Shown here: positions 8,531-16,387 of the stretch, one piece after another
Position numbering within the stretch: position 1 is the first letter of the stretch
Layout: every line of letters starts with the position of its first letter
Assembly (NCBI GenBank): GCA_047623825.1
Contig: JBLHOS010000056.1
Location: forward strand, 1 to 20,326
Direction of reading: 5' to 3'
Origin: JBLHOS01 sp047623825
GTDB taxonomy: Bacteria > Pseudomonadota > Alphaproteobacteria > Rhodobacterales > Rhodobacteraceae
DNA length: 20,326 nucleotides
Made by a program: the position numbers and the translations under genes
Notes under the pieces: model-generated
Seen by the model: the letters and a program-made list of their open reading frames with translations, nothing else
Told to the model about the DNA's origin: nothing
Database searches by the model: none

Positions 8531-9502
8531 TTAATTCAACCGATCTGCAAGCCAATTTTCCAGTAAAAAATGCGCAATCGCCCCTTTGCGGGCGGGCAGG
8601 ATCTTGGGATTTCGGCCTGCAAACGCCTCAGCCAAAGCTTCGCGACTGACCCAGATCGCGTCCTCAATCTCAACAGGATCAACCTTTATCTCGCGGCTGG
8701 TCGCCTGCCCCCGACATCCCATCATCAACGAAGATGGATAGGGCCAAGGCTGGCTGGCCAGATAAGACACGTCACTGACACGGATATCGGTTTCTTCCAA
8801 AACTTCGCGGCGAACCGCGGCCTCTATGGTTTCGCCCGGCTCAACGAACCCAGCAAGCAAGGAATACATCCCCTCGGGCCATCCGGGGGAACGGCCTAGC
8901 AGAACGTCATTTCCGTGGGTGATCAGCATAATGACCACAGGGTCAGTGCGCGGAAAATGATGCGCGCCGCATTGCGGGCATGTCCGTTGCCATCCGGCCT
9001 GCGAAACCTCACTGGTGCTACCGCAGCGCGAACAAAACCCGTGGGTCTGGTGCCAGCCGAACAAGGCCTTGGCCGTTACAGCCAGTTCAGCATCACGCGG
9101 CGAAAGCGCTGTCATGATCGCACGAATTTCGCGAAACACATGGCCGGACTTGGCGGCGGGATGGATCTGCGCGGTCGGGTCCAGAAAACTGCCGATCTGC
9201 GCCTCATCAAGGTCAACCGGGACCCAGTCAGAAATATCGGCTGAAAACCGCGGTAGTCCGTCGCTGATACCCAAAAGGATCATATTGGCTGAGGCACTGG
9301 CCAAAATGGGGTGCCCCGCGGGAACCCAGCAGAGCTGCTGCAGTCCGCCAACCTCTTCCACCAGTGGCTTTCCATTCCAGATAGGCAAAACCATTTCAAC
9401 GCCGGTCGCGAGATGTGCCGCCAATGCAGCCGTGTCACCACGCAAATGCGCTGCCCGGTCCAACCCAGACCCGCCAAATGTTACTGCCTCTGAATGCCGC
9501 AT
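8531..9502 (-). CDS. nudC: NAD(+)/NADH pyrophosphatase NudC
   Basis: This Nudix hydrolase of about 323 residues cleaves NADH to NMNH and AMP. NudC-family enzymes can also remove NAD caps from RNA 5' ends. A four-cysteine zinc ribbon (C157, C160, C175, C178) precedes the catalytic domain. The Nudix box runs from G218 to I240 ('GFVEPGETIEAAVRREV' then 'LEETDI'), and it is followed by the NudC-specific SQPWP motif (250-254, with 'YPSSLM'). In the box the usual glycine near the end is aspartate (EETDI). The frame extends upstream to a TTG at 9529, but AAGGA (9510-9514) stands seven bases before the ATG at 9502, so I use the ATG. The gene is divergent from the cpdB-like gene. Confidence 0.94.
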   Translation of the reverse strand: MRHSEAVTFGGSGLDRAAHLRGDTAALAAHLATGVEMVLPIWNGKPLVEEVGGLQQLCWVPAGHPILASASANMILLGISDGLPRFSADISDWVPVDLDEAQIGSFLDPTAQIHPAAKSGHVFREIRAIMTALSPRDAELAVTAKALFGWHQTHGFCSRCGSTSEVSQAGWQRTCPQCGAHHFPRTDPVVIMLITHGNDVLLGRSPGWPEGMYSLLAGFVEPGETIEAAVRREVLEETDIRVSDVSYLASQPWPYPSSLMMGCRGQATSREIKVDPVEIEDAIWVSREALAEAFAGRNPKILPARKGAIAHFLLENWLADRLN

Positions 9503-9509
9503 ACCCTGA

Positions 9510-9514
9510 TCCTT
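9510..9514 (-). promoter_or_regulatory. Ribosome binding site deciding the nudC start
   Basis: The minus strand reads AAGGA, seven bases before an ATG at 9502. The alternative upstream start is a TTG that would place this site inside the coding region. Confidence 0.6.
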
Positions 9515-9691
9515 GTTTTTGCAGCGCAATTTTCTTGATCGTTCGCGCTAGACTAGGCCTTGGGCTATGGCAGGAATGTCGCAAATGTCCATAACCTGCA
9601 CTTATTACTCACCTGAGCGCTGGATAGAACCAACTTCACGTGGTGCAGTGTTACTATCGGGACGCGGACTGGCAGGCACAAGGACAACAAA

Positions 9692-11575
9692 ATGTGGGAC
9701 GGTAATTCGCCCAAACTACAACCTGAAAAGCATGCCGAAATTCGGCTTAAGCTTTTGGCGACAACAGATGTTCACGCAAATCTGTATCCGTACAATTATT
9801 ATACCGATATGCCATCTGACACTGTTGGATTATCTCGTGTGGCCAGTCTGGTTGGAGACGTTCGCGCAGCCGGTACACCCTGCCTGCTGTTTGACAATGG
9901 CGACAGCCTTCAGGGCACTCCGTTGGGTGATTATGCTGCATTTGAACGAAAAGACGCAGCACAACCACATCCTGTGATCGCCGCGATGAATACGCTTGGC
10001 TATGACGCAGCGACCTTGGGAAACCATGATTTTAACTACGGCCTGCCGTTTTTGGAAGACACGCTGAAAGACGCTGACTTCCCTGTGGTTCTGGCCAATG
10101 TCCGACGCGCCGATAATGCGCTATTCCTGCCGGGCTCCACACTTTTGTCCGTCGCGACACACGATCCATCAGGTGCCGCACATGTCATCAAGGTCGGGGT
10201 GATCGGGCTGACACCGCCCCAGATCATGAATTGGGATGCCCAAAACCTGAGCGGGAAACTCTGCGTTCACGATATCATTGCGGCGGCAACGCGTGAGATT
10301 TCCCATCTTAAGGCCGAAGGCGCCGATCTGATTGTTGCCCTTTGTCATTCTGGCATCGGTGGCTCAGAACATGTGCCTGAAATGGAGAACGCCATTGTTC
10401 CGCTAAGCCGTCTGGCAGGCATTGACGCCATCGTCGCGGGCCACAGTCATGATTTTTTTCCAAATAACACCCCTGCCACGGGATCTGAAATTGACCCGAA
10501 ATCCGGTCTGATCAATGGGATTCCAGTGGTTCAGCCAGGGTATTGGGGATCACATCTGGGTATAATCGATCTGAGGTTGTCTCAAGATCAGGGCAAGTGG
10601 CGCGTTACCGACACGGGCGTATCACTTGTCGCCATCACTTCAGGTGGGCCCGACGGCTTGCCCGCCGCCTCTGATGACGACATCACCCAGGCGATCGCCG
10701 ATGATCATCGGGATACCTTGAATTTCATCCGCCGTAAGGTTGGTGAAACTACAGTTCCGATCGAAAGTTATCTGTCGCTCATCTCAAATTCAGCAGCGAT
10801 CCAGATCGTGGCGGACGCCCAGCGCGCCTATGCATCTTTGCTGCTGAAAGATCATCCACTTGCCCATCTGCCCTTGATCTCGGCGGCCGCCCCTTTCAAG
10901 GCAGGCGGTCGCGGCGGACCTGACAACTATGTGGATATCCCAATAGGTGATTTGGCCATCAAGAACCTGTCGGACCTTTATATGTACCCCAACGCATTGT
11001 GTATCGTAGAGGCCACGGGCGCACAGGCCAAAATGTGGTTGGAAAGGGCTGCTTGCGCCTTTCGCCAGATTGACCCGAACACCGCCGACCAGCCGCTGAT
11101 CGATCGTGATTTCGCGGGGTACAATTTTGATGTGCTCGACGGTTTGACTTACCAAATCGATGTAACCTTGCCCGCAAAATTCACGGCCAATGGTGAGGTG
11201 ATGCGCGCCGGCCCCGGCCGAATCCAAAATCTATGCCACATGGGATCACCCATCGGACCAGAAGACCGAATTTTGATTGTGACGAATAATTATCGGGCGG
11301 CTGGTGGCGGGCATTTTGCAGCAGTTGCACAGACCAAAATGGTTCACGCCGATACAACCTCGATTCGTGATGTCCTGATCCAGCATGTTGTCGCACAACG
11401 CCGCATTTCAAGAATTGCCAATGACACTTGGTCGTTTTTGCCTGTGGGACGGTCCGATATCTTGTTTGAAACCGGCCCCGGCCTGTTGCGCCAACCTGAC
11501 CTGATCAAACAACATAAATTGACTGCTTCAGGGATCACCGATGCGGGTTTTGCCCGATTCTACCTAAACCTCTGA
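9692..11575 (+). CDS. cpdB: 2',3'-cyclic-nucleotide 2'-phosphodiesterase/3'-nucleotidase-like (CpdB/UshA family)
   Basis: This 627-residue enzyme would hydrolyse nucleoside 2',3'-cyclic phosphates and nucleotides to release phosphate. The metallophosphatase domain shows the metal ligands in order: D26 and H28 ('TTDVHANL'), D68 and D71 ('DNGDSLQG'), GNHDFNYG (110-117), H219 ('CHSG') and GHSHDFFP with H251 and H253. The C-terminal 5'-nucleotidase domain carries 'NNYRAAGGGHFA'. The family is normally periplasmic and made with a signal peptide. Here the protein begins directly with a polar stretch (MWDGNSPKLQPEKHAE) and the catalytic domain, with no hydrophobic leader. The start is well supported, since AAGGAC stands before the ATG. 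Either the enzyme is cytoplasmic or it is exported differently. A 5'-nucleotidase role cannot be excluded. Confidence 0.88.
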   Translation: MWDGNSPKLQPEKHAEIRLKLLATTDVHANLYPYNYYTDMPSDTVGLSRVASLVGDVRAAGTPCLLFDNGDSLQGTPLGDYAAFERKDAAQPHPVIAAMNTLGYDAATLGNHDFNYGLPFLEDTLKDADFPVVLANVRRADNALFLPGSTLLSVATHDPSGAAHVIKVGVIGLTPPQIMNWDAQNLSGKLCVHDIIAAATREISHLKAEGADLIVALCHSGIGGSEHVPEMENAIVPLSRLAGIDAIVAGHSHDFFPNNTPATGSEIDPKSGLINGIPVVQPGYWGSHLGIIDLRLSQDQGKWRVTDTGVSLVAITSGGPDGLPAASDDDITQAIADDHRDTLNFIRRKVGETTVPIESYLSLISNSAAIQIVADAQRAYASLLLKDHPLAHLPLISAAAPFKAGGRGGPDNYVDIPIGDLAIKNLSDLYMYPNALCIVEATGAQAKMWLERAACAFRQIDPNTADQPLIDRDFAGYNFDVLDGLTYQIDVTLPAKFTANGEVMRAGPGRIQNLCHMGSPIGPEDRILIVTNNYRAAGGGHFAAVAQTKMVHADTTSIRDVLIQHVVAQRRISRIANDTWSFLPVGRSDILFETGPGLLRQPDLIKQHKLTASGITDAGFARFYLNL

Positions 11576-11618
11576 AAGCACCCATTCCTGCTGAATTTTT
11601 TGCAAACTGCCAAATTTT

Positions 11619-11638
11619 AGGCACCCAGCCTGTTTTTT
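11619..11638 (+). terminator. Possible weak intrinsic terminator after cpdB
   Basis: A short AGGC / GCCT stem (4 bp, possibly extended by a G-U pair) with a five-base loop is followed by six T's (11633-11638). It lies 43 bases after the cpdB stop. The stem is short, so this is tentative. Confidence 0.35.
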
Positions 11639-11738
11639 AGCATGAAACTTGTCGTATTACCTAAATGTACCCAACGGGCGATTGACCCGAGCGGCACGCG
11701 CGCAAGAGTGAGGTTAGCCAAAATGTAATCCAACCTCC

Positions 11739-11744
11739 AAGGAG
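11739..11744 (+). promoter_or_regulatory. Ribosome binding site supporting a GTG start
   Basis: AAGGAG stands eight bases before the GTG at 11753. This supports GTG as the start codon of the substrate-binding protein and gives a complete signal peptide. Confidence 0.75.
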
Positions 11745-11752
11745 AGACCCAC

Positions 11753-12763
11753 GTGTTCAACCGTGCACTAATTACGCTTGCTGCCAGCTTTTTCGCGGCC
11801 ACGCCGCTTGCGGCCCAAACGGAAATAGCCTTTGCGCTCGACTGGCGTTTTGAAGGGCCTGCTGCCCCCTACTTTCTGGCCATTGATAATGGCTATTATG
11901 AAGAGCAAGGGTTGAGTGTTGAGGTGACCGCAGGTTCCGGTTCTTTGGATGCGATCCCAAAAGTGGCCTCCGGTGCCTTTCCGGTCGGGTTTGCCGACAT
12001 CAATTCCCTGATCCGCTTTCTGGACCAAAACCCGGGCGCCCCTGTGACCGCCGTCATGATGATTTATGACAAGCCGCCTTTCGCAGTTGTTGGACGTGTC
12101 AGTCAGGGCATCTCAGGGATTGAGGATCTGGAAGGCTCCATTCTGGGCGCCCCGCCTCCAGATGGGGCTTGGGCTCAGTTCCCAATCTTTGCTGCGGTCA
12201 ACGGCATCGACATGTCGACTATTACTGTTGAGCCAGTCGGCTTTCCAACGCGTGAGCCGATGCTGGCCGAAGGCAATGTGGACTCTGTCACCGGCTTTAA
12301 CTTTTCCTCCTACCTGAACCTGACCCGTCTTGGCGTGCCAGAGGACGACATCACCGTCTTGTTGATGGCTGATTATGGGCTGGAGCTTTATGGCAACGCC
12401 ATCATCGTCAACACTGACTATGCCGCCGCCAACCCAGAAATCATCACCGGATTTCTGACTGCGGTTGCCCAAGGCTGGGCCTCTGCGATTGTAGACCCAG
12501 AGGCAGGTGCTGCTGCGGTGTTGCAGCGAAACCCAGCTGGCGATCTTGAACTGGAAACGCGTCGCCTGCAGATTGCGATCGATGCAAATGTCATCACTGA
12601 CTACACCATCGCAAATGGGATCGGAAACGTCGATCCAGACCGCATGACAGCCGCACTTACGCAGTTGGCGACAACTTATGAGTTCCAGACAGCACCAGAT
12701 GCGTCACTCTATTTCACTGACGCTTATCTGCCGGCAGCAGAAGTGTTGATGGTCGCTCCATAA
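11753..12763 (+). CDS. NMT1/THI5-like ABC transporter substrate-binding protein
   Basis: This periplasmic binding protein of 336 residues starts at a GTG with a strong ribosome site. Residues 1-22 form a signal peptide ending in 'ATPLAAQ'. The mature protein begins 'IAFALDWRFEGPAAPYFLA' and continues 'NGYYEEQGLSVEV', the hallmark opening of the NMT1/THI5-like family (nitrate, sulfonate, taurine and pyrimidine-precursor binding proteins). Further family signs are 'GSLDAIPKVASGAFPVGFAD' and 'MLAEGNVDSVTGF'. The ligand cannot be read from the sequence. I see no thiamine riboswitch upstream and no neighbouring catabolic gene to suggest one. It is the first gene of a three-gene importer and is separated from the ATPase gene by an intrinsic terminator. 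Confidence 0.88.
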   Translation: MFNRALITLAASFFAATPLAAQTEIAFALDWRFEGPAAPYFLAIDNGYYEEQGLSVEVTAGSGSLDAIPKVASGAFPVGFADINSLIRFLDQNPGAPVTAVMMIYDKPPFAVVGRVSQGISGIEDLEGSILGAPPPDGAWAQFPIFAAVNGIDMSTITVEPVGFPTREPMLAEGNVDSVTGFNFSSYLNLTRLGVPEDDITVLLMADYGLELYGNAIIVNTDYAAANPEIITGFLTAVAQGWASAIVDPEAGAAAVLQRNPAGDLELETRRLQIAIDANVITDYTIANGIGNVDPDRMTAALTQLATTYEFQTAPDASLYFTDAYLPAAEVLMVAP

Positions 12764-12775
12764 TCTACTGATCCG

Positions 12776-12809
12776 GTCAGGCGGCGCTTATGTCGCCTGA
12801 CTTTTTTTT
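12776..12809 (+). terminator. Intrinsic terminator between the binding-protein and ATPase genes
   Basis: An 8-bp stem, GTCAGGCG (12776-12783) with CGCCTGAC (12794-12801), is followed by eight T's (12802-12809). It lies 13 bases after the binding-protein stop and 15 bases before the ATPase start. It is inside the operon, so it probably acts as a partial terminator that raises the ratio of binding protein to membrane complex. Confidence 0.85.
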
Positions 12810-12823
12810 CGGCAAGGCACCTG

Positions 12824-13672
12824 ATGATACCTCCCGCACATATTGAGCTTCGCTCGATCACTCATGCCTATAAGACAGATACCGGGATGCTTCCGGTCCT
12901 GAAAAATCTGCAAATTAAGATGGCAAAGGGTAACTTTACGGCAGTCGTCGGCCCATCGGGTTGCGGGAAATCGACACTGACACGCCTGATCGCGGGGCTG
13001 ATGAAACCGGACGAAGGTCAGGTTTTGTTGGGTGGCCAATTGGTTACTTCGCCGCGCCCGACTGTCGGTATGGCATTTCAAAATCCAGTTCTTCTGGAAT
13101 GGCGCTCAATTTTACAAAACGTGATCCTGCCATTAGAGATCGTGGCCCCCCGTATGCCCCGCAAAGATAAGGAGGAGCGTGCACGTTCCCTTCTGTCACT
13201 CGTCGGACTAGAGGGATTTGAGGACAAACGCCCATCAGAGCTATCGGGTGGCATGCGCCAACGCGCATCACTGTGTCGGGCGATTGTGCACCGCCCAGAG
13301 GTCTTAATCTTGGACGAACCCTTTGGCGCGCTGGATGCATTCACCCGAGAGGACCTTTGGCAGACCATGCATGATCTGCGCGCCAAAGAGCCGTTTACCT
13401 GCGTGCTGATCACCCACGATCTGCGTGAGAGTGTCTTTTTGGCCGATGAGGTCGTGGTCCTGTCTGGTCGCCCTGCGACGACCCAATTCGTTCTGGATGT
13501 CGACATCCCCGGCAAGCGAACCATCGAAGATCTCTATACGCCCAAAGCGATAGAAATGCTGGCAACCCTGCGCCACCAAATTCAGGTAGCCCAAGGCCGT
13601 GCAGCCCAAACACCTGACGTCACAGCGCCCAACGCATCCGCTAAGAGCGCCGCCTCCGGGATGATCCGATGA
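12824..13672 (+). CDS. NitT/TauT-type ABC transporter ATP-binding protein
   Basis: This cytoplasmic ATPase subunit of 282 residues powers the importer. It shows Walker A GPSGCGKST (43-51), a Q-loop at 'AFQNP', signature LSGGM (140-144) followed by RQR, Walker B VLILDEP (160-166) with 'FGALDAFTR', and the switch histidine in THDL (about 198). The 'DEPFGALDAFTR' pattern and 'ESVFLADEVVVLSGRP' are typical of SsuB/TauB/NrtD-type ATPases. The C-terminal 30 or so residues are Ala/Ser/Pro-rich and probably disordered. A short AAGG precedes the ATG. Its stop overlaps the permease start by four bases (ATGA). Confidence 0.93.
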   Translation: MIPPAHIELRSITHAYKTDTGMLPVLKNLQIKMAKGNFTAVVGPSGCGKSTLTRLIAGLMKPDEGQVLLGGQLVTSPRPTVGMAFQNPVLLEWRSILQNVILPLEIVAPRMPRKDKEERARSLLSLVGLEGFEDKRPSELSGGMRQRASLCRAIVHRPEVLILDEPFGALDAFTREDLWQTMHDLRAKEPFTCVLITHDLRESVFLADEVVVLSGRPATTQFVLDVDIPGKRTIEDLYTPKAIEMLATLRHQIQVAQGRAAQTPDVTAPNASAKSAASGMIR

Positions 13673-14436
13673 AAGGCATTTTGCGCAAGATTTTGGTTCC
13701 AATCGCCGCCATCGTCGCAGTGCTGGTGATGTGGGAATATCTGGTCTGGTACTACGACTTGCCGAATTACCGCATGGCCTCACCTTCAGATCTTTGGCCG
13801 TCTTTCTGGCGGTTCCGCTGGCTCTTCCTTGAACGGGGTTGGGAGACACTTTGGCGCACAGTAGCCGGGCTTGGGCTGGCAATAATCGTCGGCACGCTTT
13901 TGGGGATGGTCATGGGCTTTTCGCGCGTCGCGCGTGAGGCGCTTTATCCGCTATTAGTTGGCTTTAACGCCATTCCCAAGGCGACTGTTGTACCGATTGT
14001 CGCACTGATGTTCGTCGGCCAGCATGATTTCAACACCATCATGATCGCCTTCATGATCTCATTCTTCCCGATCGCCGTGTCGGTCTCAATCGGTCTATCG
14101 ACGCTAGAGCCGGAATACCGCGATATCTTGCGCTCTCTTGGCGCCTCAAACTTCACGATCTTCTGGAAAATCGCCCTGCCGAAAACCTTGCCCGAGTTCT
14201 TTGGTGCGTTGAAAGTTGCGGTCACCCTGGCCTTCATCGGCACCAATCTGATGGAGATCGTTTCCCCACATGGTCGCGGTCTGGGGGATCTTTTTGATAG
14301 CGGTAAAATCAGCGCTGACTATCCGCTGATGTTCGCAGTTTTAGTCGCGCTGGCATTCCTAGGGATTATCTTATTCTACGTTGTCGTCGCCCTTGAGAAG
14401 TTTTTTGCGGGCTGGGCCGAACGCACACCAGATTAG
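13669..14436 (+). CDS. NitT/TauT-type ABC transporter permease
   Basis: This 255-residue inner-membrane permease (BPD_transp_1 fold) has about six hydrophobic helices, beginning 'ILVPIAAIVAVLVMWEYLV'. The pore-lining and coupling regions are visible as 'GFNAIPKATVVPIVALMF' and the EAA loop 'YRDILRSLGASNFTIFWKI' followed by 'ALPKTLPEF'. Helices near the C-terminus ('FAVLVALAFLGIILFYVVVAL') end the domain. The length is normal for SsuC/TauC-type permeases. It overlaps the ATPase gene by four bases and is the last gene of the operon. No clear terminator follows it. Confidence 0.93.
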   Translation: MKGILRKILVPIAAIVAVLVMWEYLVWYYDLPNYRMASPSDLWPSFWRFRWLFLERGWETLWRTVAGLGLAIIVGTLLGMVMGFSRVAREALYPLLVGFNAIPKATVVPIVALMFVGQHDFNTIMIAFMISFFPIAVSVSIGLSTLEPEYRDILRSLGASNFTIFWKIALPKTLPEFFGALKVAVTLAFIGTNLMEIVSPHGRGLGDLFDSGKISADYPLMFAVLVALAFLGIILFYVVVALEKFFAGWAERTPD

Positions 14437-14445
14437 GCGGTGTTG

Positions 14446-14880
14446 TCAGCCAATCAACGATGGGCAGAGTATGGAATGTTGGCGTGCAAACGCGCGCAGG
14501 TGCCAGATTTTCTTTAGGCCAAATGCGTCTCGGCGTACAGTTAACTGGCGTTTAGATGCCTCTGGATAGGGCATCGTTGATACGATCTCAGACAGATAAA
14601 ACCCCTCTGTCGTGCACCAGCTCCGCCTTTGGGCAAATCAAGCGGCAGGCCTGGGATGCCGCCGCCACGAGTTTGTAGCCAAACGGGTGATCGAACAATT
14701 CCCTGTCGTCTACGATCACCGGTGGTGTCCGGAAATGGTCGCCTGGGATGCACCAGAAACTTGGGTGTCATAGCGCAAGCAGGCATTGCACAGCGGGGCA
14801 AGCCATTTGGCAAAGCTTTTGTAGAACAGCTGTCGCACCGCTGTTGCACTGTGCAACGCAATCACCACCTTCCACGACAT
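14446..14880 (-). pseudogene. Probable decayed coding region of unknown function
   Basis: No intact gene is seen between the permease and ffs, but the minus strand reads like a broken protein. One segment starts at an ATG (14880) and reads 'MSWKVVIALHSATAVRQLF' then 'YKSFAKWLAPLCNACLRYDT'. A second frame (14767 to about 14590) reads 'PSFWCIPGDHFRTPPVIVD', 'DRELFDHPFGYKLVAAASQ' and 'ACRLICPKAELVHD' before a stop. A third frame (about 14604 to 14446) continues 'FYLSEIVSTMPYPEASKRQ' and ends at TGA. At least two frame changes would be needed to join them. I do not recognise the family. Chance open frames remain possible, so this is a low-confidence call. Confidence 0.35.
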
Positions 14881-14933
14881 CTGGCACCACGCCAACCCAC
14901 CACTTGCGACTCTGATCGGCTTGTCCTATCTAG

Positions 14934-15036
14934 GGTGTTGAGAGGTTGGCGCGGGCAGGCACCTCGCCAACCTGGTCAGATCCGGAAGGAAGCAGCCAAA
15001 ACGAGCCCCGCTTGGGTCGTTGTCCAGCCTCTCACC
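14934..15036 (+). ncRNA. ffs: Signal recognition particle RNA (4.5S, small bacterial type)
   Basis: This RNA pairs with the Ffh protein to target nascent membrane proteins to the inner membrane. It carries the invariant SRP core TCCGGAAGGAAGCAGCC (14981-14997), preceded by GGTCAGA. The outer stem is formed by GAGAGG near 14940-14945 with CCTCTC near 15028-15033, and an inner arm pairs CGAGCCCC with GGGTCGTT-type bases after the core. There is no Alu domain, as in other proteobacteria. The run of T's from 15037 directly after the closing stem would serve as its terminator. The ends are estimated from the stem pairing and may be off by a few bases. Confidence 0.95.
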
Positions 15037-15171
15037 TTTTTCCTGAGTTGAGGTGCGCCACTATCAGAGCATTCCTTTGCTCGATGCCTGAAGCGGTTTT
15101 GACGCCCTTTTGGGTGACATTCCTACCCGGTATCAGTTCCCGCCCCTGTCCGATCAGACCGCTAAACTGAC

Positions 15172-15483
15172 CTAATTGGCAACCAACGGAACGTTGCCTT
15201 CGATCAGCATCATCACCCCGCCGATCAGCAGACCTGCAAGTGTCAAATACGCAGGCCACCGGGCCAAACGCGCCTCCAACTGGGCAGAATTAGCTTTTTG
15301 GGACAGGATCCAAAGGCACAGCGTCAGGACACCGGCCGCAACCTGCCAACCCAAAAAACCCATGATGCGGTCCAGACCACGGGTAAACCCATCGCCGGTC
15401 GGCTCTTGCAAGTAATGGTTTAGCGACAGTCCGACACAGATCACCCAACCGGCTAGCATGGCCCATATAAGCCAGCGCATCAT
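15172..15483 (-). CDS. Small three-helix membrane protein of unknown function
   Basis: The protein from the ATG at 15483 is about 103 residues and has three hydrophobic segments: 'WLIWAMLAGWVICVGLSL', 'MGFLGWQVAAGVLTLCLWIL' and 'YLTLAGLLIGGVMMLI'. It is therefore an inner-membrane protein, with a short charged loop ('QLEARLARWP') between helices two and three. The frame is open upstream to a GTG at 15588. The extra 35 residues are polar and unlike a leader, so I prefer one of the tandem ATGs (15483/15480), although neither has a strong ribosome site. No catalytic motif is seen. It stands alone, facing ffs, and I cannot assign a function. Confidence 0.65.
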   Translation of the reverse strand: MMRWLIWAMLAGWVICVGLSLNHYLQEPTGDGFTRGLDRIMGFLGWQVAAGVLTLCLWILSQKANSAQLEARLARWPAYLTLAGLLIGGVMMLIEGNVPLVAN

Positions 15484-15733
15484 GCTAAATCCAATATTGC
15501 GGTGGCCAGTGGCCGAACCCTGAAATGCATCATCCCCTCCGTCACAGTTATTTTTGTATAATTTAACACGAATAACCTTAACCGTCACCGCCCCTTACAC
15601 CCAGTCATACTGCCCGGGATCGCGCGGCCGCGATTACTATCCACAGACCGGGATACCCCACCAAAAGGCAAGAAGATCAGGGTATGTCAAAGCCAAAGAT
15701 AGCGGGGAAAAGAATTTCACTGATCGGTTTACG

Positions 15734-16356
15734 ATGATCAACATGATCTGCTTTGGCAACGGTACATTGATCCATAGCGATAATGGTCTGCTCCGAGTTG
15801 AGGATCTTTAGATTGGCGACGTGATCCAAACCCGCGAGAACGGGCTGTAACCAATTTCGCGGGCTTGGCCAACGGCGCTTCGATAGTCTGGATCTGGCCC
15901 GCCAGCCGCATCTGCGACCCATATTGATCATGCAAGATGACTTTGGCCATAGTCGCCCAGAGGCAGATCTGGGTTTGTCGCCAAATCACCGTGTTGTTCT
16001 GGAAGGTTGGTCCGCCAGCTATTGTTTGGGGAAAATAACGCTCTGATCGCCGCCAAATATCTGGTGGATGGAACAATGATTGTGCCATGGGGTCTTTGCA
16101 GCGGCGTGACCTGCAGTCATCTGCTTTTTGCGGAGCATGAGATTGTCATGTCCATGGCATCGAAACCGAAAGCCTGTTTCCCGGTGGGCTCTCTTTATCA
16201 TCGCGGCCATCTGCGGGCTCTGCAGAGATTTATCAGATCTTTCCCGAACTTACGTATAACCCATCTGACTATGGCCGCGCTGCGCGGGATGGTGGGCTGA
16301 CCCCGATGTTGCGCGTACAAAGAACACGGGTTGTTGATGGCCAATCGCCCAACTAG
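15734..16356 (+). pseudogene. Hint (Hedgehog/intein) domain protein, disrupted
   Basis: Four pieces of one Hint domain can be read in order across three frames. Piece 1 (15734-15847) has 'CFGNGTLIHSDNGLLRVEDL', a stop (15809-15811), then 'IGDVIQTRENGL' and a second stop (15848-15850). Piece 2 (from about 15849) reads 'GLGQRRFDSLDL', 'RPILIMQDDFG' and the key 'LSPNHRVVLEGW'. Piece 3 returns to the first frame with 'QLLFGENNALIAAKYLVDG' and 'HLLFAEHEIV'. Piece 4 (from 16153, third frame) reads 'HGIETESLFPGG' through 'ELTYNPSDYGRAARDGG' to a TAG (16354-16356). The order matches intact Hint proteins of Rhodobacterales (CFxxGTLI, VEDL-GD, SPxHRV, HLLFxxHE, GIxTES). At least three frameshifts and two stops rule out a working product. 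The start and any N-terminal part are not recognisable. Confidence 0.85.
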
Positions 16357-16387
16357 GATTGAGTTCTGACATTAGGACAGGCAACTT

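Noticed and set aside
9567..9977. Plus-strand open frame of 136 codons at the start of cpdB
   Set aside because: It mostly overlaps cpdB in another frame, has no family pattern, and cpdB has the better ribosome site and full set of metal ligands.
11576..11752. TPP or other riboswitch upstream of the NMT1/THI5-like gene
   Set aside because: No thi-box core or extended structured element was found. Only a weak hairpin and a ribosome site are visible, so a thiamine-related role is not supported.
14629..15051. Plus-strand open frame of 140 codons crossing the SRP RNA
   Set aside because: Its last third is the ffs gene, and its sequence shows no protein-family pattern.
15484..15588. GTG start at 15588 for the small membrane protein
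   Set aside because: It adds 35 polar residues of unlikely composition before the first helix. The ATG pair at 15483/15480 is simpler.
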